In this document: positions 61,054 to 64,000 of the stretch, piece by piece
Numbering within the stretch: position 1 is the first letter of the stretch
Layout of the letters: every line of letters begins with the position of its first letter
From: Niebla homalea
Lineage: Eukaryota > Ascomycota > Lecanoromycetes > Lecanorales > Ramalinaceae
Direction of reading: 5' to 3'
Length of the DNA stretch: 64,000 nucleotides
NCBI GenBank assembly: GCA_019925105.1
Contig: JAHGAU010000019.1
Span: 372,001 to 436,000 of the forward strand
Translations under genes and position numbers: made by a program
Notes under the pieces: generated by a model
Database searches by the model: none
Told to the model about the DNA's origin: nothing
Seen by the model: the letters and a program-made list of their open reading frames with translations, nothing else

Positions 61054-62960
61054 ATGGCGACGAACAACGGGACCCCAGAGGTCAGAAACGATACACGCGT
61101 ATATAGCTTAAGTAATAATAAGGATAGTACCTTAAATGCGATAGGCGGAAGCGGAATAATAGTAAGGGTAAAAAAGGAGGAAGGGTAAGCGGCTTAGGTT
61201 AATAGGAACGGTGATAAGTCGTATAAATGACGCGATAAACACAAGATAGAACGGCCTTAAATTAAATAAAGAGCCTATAATTAATAAGATACGCGTAAAG
61301 GGACGCGTATAACGTATAAAAGTATTATTATAAAAGGTAATAAATAAAAAGCGGAAGGGACGAAAACGGTACGTAAGGACGGATAAAGGGTAAATAGAAG
61401 CATAAAAGGCCTTATTAAGTATATATAAATTAAGAGAGAGTTAAGCGAAGACAGGGAGATATTAAGTGGATAGGAATAAGTTATAAAAAAGGTAATTACT
61501 AGATACGTAAGGGAGAAATAAAAAAGGAGGAAGCGGTAAGGACGCTAAAAAGCCTCCTTATAACTATATAAAAAGATATTACGTTAAAGACTTAGCCGAT
61601 ACTATAAATCGGGCTATAAAGGGTAAGAAACTTTTACGTGAAAATAGAAAAAGGTTTAAGGGAGTTAAAGAAACTACGCGGAGCCTAAGGGGCAATAATA
61701 AAAGCGCCGGCGGACGGAGGTAAAAAGAAACAGAAAAAATATATATAAAATGAAAAAATGACGGGGAAGGCTTTAAGGAAGGGAGCAAAGATAAGCTAGA
61801 TAGCGAAAACCGTAAAAACGGCATCAGCATTAATAATAAAAAAAATAAAAGTAAAAAAGAAAACGGCGGCGTTAAGGAAGGCAAAAATAATAATTATATA
61901 ACTATCGGGCGAAAAGGAAAGGAGTATAGCGGTGAAAACGAACTTATTATAATTAATAAAAACGTTTAAGGTAATAAAAAAACCATTAATAAAATAGATT
62001 ATTACGGTACGTAAACTATAAAGCGGGAATATCCTCCTCGATATAACCTTATTAAAGGCGAGGAAGGGGCTAGAGAAGTTAAAGGGATAAGCCGGTAAAA
62101 AGGGGTATAAAACGGCAAAGGTATTAAGGTAATCCTTTATTATTACGGTAAACAGGATATACTTAATAAGGTTTACAGGGGAAGAAAAGGAAGCCACCCT
62201 AAGGCGGATAGAAAAAAAGAATATAGTTTTCCACCCTGGGCTAAAGATCATCGATTATAGTTTCCCCGCTATAATAAAGAGGCTAAACGTTTTTAATTAT
62301 ATAAAAAGATACTTTACGGTTATCCTAAGCGTAACGTTAATAAGGATATACGACGATATCCTTAATAAAAGGGTAATAAAGGGTAGGTCTTTTAAGTTAA
62401 TAAAACCTTAAGACCGGACAATAGATATCTATTAATGCTTTAAATATTAAAAATACGGGCATATTATTACGAGGTACCTTAATAATATAAAGTACGCGGT
62501 ATATATTAAAAGGCATAATACGTATGAATACGCTAACTTAATAGCAAAAAGCTTAATGAAAAACGCGCTGAAATACGCGGCGTACGGTAATAATAATTAC
62601 TTAACGTAAAACTTACGGTATACGATAAAAGCGAAGGAGACTTAACGTAAGGAAATTAAAATAACGGTTAAGGTTTAACGTTATAATTTATATGAACTTA
62701 AACCGATAAAACAATTAAAGACGGTCTTAAGATATAAACGGAGCCTACTAAACGGGGAAGGATAAAACGTAATAATTAATAACGTAAAAAAGAAAAAGCT
62801 TATAATAATATTAACTTTTAAGGCCGGCCGTTTAACCGGGATTATTATCGTAATAAAAAGATTAAGATAGATAATGCTTAATTTTAAGGAGAAACCGTTT
62901 ATATAAATAGAAGTTAACGAAGAAAGCCCAACGGACGTTAATATTTAATATATTTACGCT
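61054..62960 (+). pseudogene. L5 ORF1 remnant, best-preserved copy
   Basis: Starts M-A-T-N-N-G-T-P-E-V-R-N-D-T. At about 62224-62410 the frame reads through a block containing FTVILSVTLIRIYDDILNKR. At about 62431-62600 it continues with C-F-K-Y-x-K-Y-G-H-I-I-T-R-Y, the clearest CCHC knuckle in the window, then two further knuckle-like groups (Y-A-V-Y-x-x-x-H-N-T-x-E-Y and Y-A-A-Y-x-N-N-N-x-L). Three knuckles in ORF1 fit Tad1-like LINEs. Minus-strand open stretches here (61579-61884 and 61796-62251) are antisense and have no homology support. Confidence 0.83.
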
Positions 62961-62964
62961 TTTA

Positions 62965-64000
62965 AGGGTAATATAGTATAACGTATACGGGGAAGCAGTT
63001 AAAGTTATAATATTAATATTCGGATTTAAAAAGGTAAAGGATATCGATATTATAGTAATATAGGAGCCGTTATATAATCCGTATACTTACTTTTTAATTA
63101 ACCCGGGAAATAATTTCTATTTAATTTTTAAGGGTAATAAAATAACGCGGATATACTTCTTTATTAATAAAAAACTAAATATAAATAGCTAAAACGTTAT
63201 TTATTATGGAGGGAACCTATATATACTCCGGATTATATAAAAGAAGGATATTAAAAGTACCTTAAATATTTATAATATATATAATCCGTTATTGGTTAAT
63301 AAGAAGGGACCCTTTATAATTCCGTTACTTAAGGATATTATAGCCGTACCCGGTAAGTACCTCCTAATAAGGGACTTTAATCTTTATTACGTTTAATAGA
63401 ACGAGGATAGTCATACGATTAATTATATCGAATCTAAGGAACTATTAATAGTTATTATACGGTTTAATTTTATATTATTAATATTAAAAGGGGCTATTAT
63501 ATAAAAAAGCCGTAAACTTAGGACCACGATTGACTTAATATTCGGCTCGGAAGGTATTATTAACTTAATTATAATATATAGACTTTAAGAGGATTTAAAA
63601 TACGGTTCAGATTACGTCTTAATATAGATGACCTTAAATTAATTTATCGACGTAATTCCGCCCTTACCGTTTAAACGAGCATAAAAGATAATTAAGGAAG
63701 CCGAAGTATTAATAAAAACGGTAAAAATAATATCTTAATTAACGGAGCGTCCTTAACTCGATAATAAGGAATAGATTAACCGTTTTATAAAATAAATAAT
63801 AAAGGCTTTAAATAAAGTGGTTAACGTTATAGTTTTAATAATAAAGCCGTCTTAAAAAGTTAAAACCTATTAAAATGAAAAATATACGAAAGCAACTATA
63901 GAAATAAAAGCGCTTATAAAATAAACTATTAAATATAAAAACCGGGAAATACTTTAATAGTTAAAAGAAGCGTAAAAAGAAAAAAAAAGAATTATCTAAA
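62965..64000 (+). pseudogene. L5 ORF2 remnant (endonuclease)
   Basis: APE-type endonuclease N-terminal part: D-I-D-I-I-V-I then decayed Q-E-P (about 63040-63075), N-I-Y-N-P-L-L-V-N-K (about 63265-63300), Y-L-L-I-R-D-F-N-L-Y-Y (about 63357-63395). The frame continues in alignment with L3 to the window end. Stops throughout. Confidence 0.8.

Larger units (their letters stand above)
61018..64000 (+). mobile_element. LINE L5, 5' half, running off the window
   Basis: Plus-strand LINE. ATG at 61054 is preceded by ATACGAAGAGGAG, comparable with the short leaders of L1-L3. About 25 further bases upstream (61018-61040) match neither B3 nor the other LINEs clearly and may include the target duplication. 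ORF1 and the endonuclease are present, and the window ends before the RT. It is the least mutated LINE copy: G-C-rich remnants are more frequent than in L2 or L3. Confidence 0.9.

Noticed and set aside
61579..62251. Two overlapping minus-strand open stretches (101 and 151 codons)
   Set aside because: Antisense to L5 ORF1, in a copy with clear sense-strand ORF1 motifs. The hydrophobic composition is a by-product of complementing AAA/GAA-type codons.

Overview
This window is a gene-free, AT-rich block of a filamentous ascomycete (Pezizomycotina) genome, built from broken retrotransposons inserted into one another. The fungal assignment rests on three things. CpA/TpG are strongly depleted and replaced by TpA while CpG survives, which is the mark of repeat-induced point mutation (RIP). 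The LTR elements are small Ty1/Copia types. The LINE is Tad1-like. Species cannot be told. No host gene, tRNA, rRNA, CRISPR array or intact transposon ORF was found. Every coding frame carries many stops, mostly where TGG, CAG or CAA codons became TAG or TAA.

Three families explain essentially all 64 kb. Family A is a Copia element of about 6.09 kb with 162-bp LTRs (copies A1, A2, A3). Family B is a Copia element of about 6.18 kb with 136-142-bp LTRs, a long leader and a TAA/TTA microsatellite just upstream of gag (copies B0-B3 and one solo LTR). Family L is a LINE of about 5.77 kb with a 14-18-nt 5' leader, an ORF1 with three CCHC knuckles, an ORF2 with APE endonuclease, reverse transcriptase and a C-terminal region, and an (AATC)n tail (copies L0-L5). 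Family names A, B and L are mine.

Layout from left to right: B0 (1-3434, minus) shares one LTR (3435-3570) with B1 (3435-15860, minus). B1 is interrupted by a solo B LTR (4330-4467, 5-bp duplication TAAAG) and by complete element A1 (6175-12269, duplication CGTAA). Next comes LINE L0 (plus), seen in three pieces: 15861-15894, 21994-23277 and 40612-40963. It is split by complete A3 (15895-21988, minus, duplication AATAT) and by full-length L1 (minus, 23278-40611). L1 contains full-length L2 (plus, 26081-37617), which contains full-length L3 (plus, 30233-36008). Each has target-site duplications of about 12-16 bp. After L0 come L4 (40964-44082, minus), B2 (44083-50138, plus), A2 (50139-54952, plus), B3 (54953-about 61017, minus) and L5 (about 61018 to the window end, plus). 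Each of these appears to interrupt the one before it, so the right-hand halves should lie beyond base 64000 in reverse order.

The coding parts read in normal family order. Copia: gag, protease (D-S/T-G), integrase, reverse transcriptase (YVDD decayed to YxNN), RNase H. LINE: ORF1, endonuclease, RT (FxDD decayed to FINN), C-terminal domain. I saw no undescribed functional system. The points of interest are the readable insertion order, the short unmutated ends of otherwise RIP-saturated copies, a two-element array sharing one LTR, copy-specific minisatellites and microsatellite length, and a shared internal-initiator-tRNA-like primer site.
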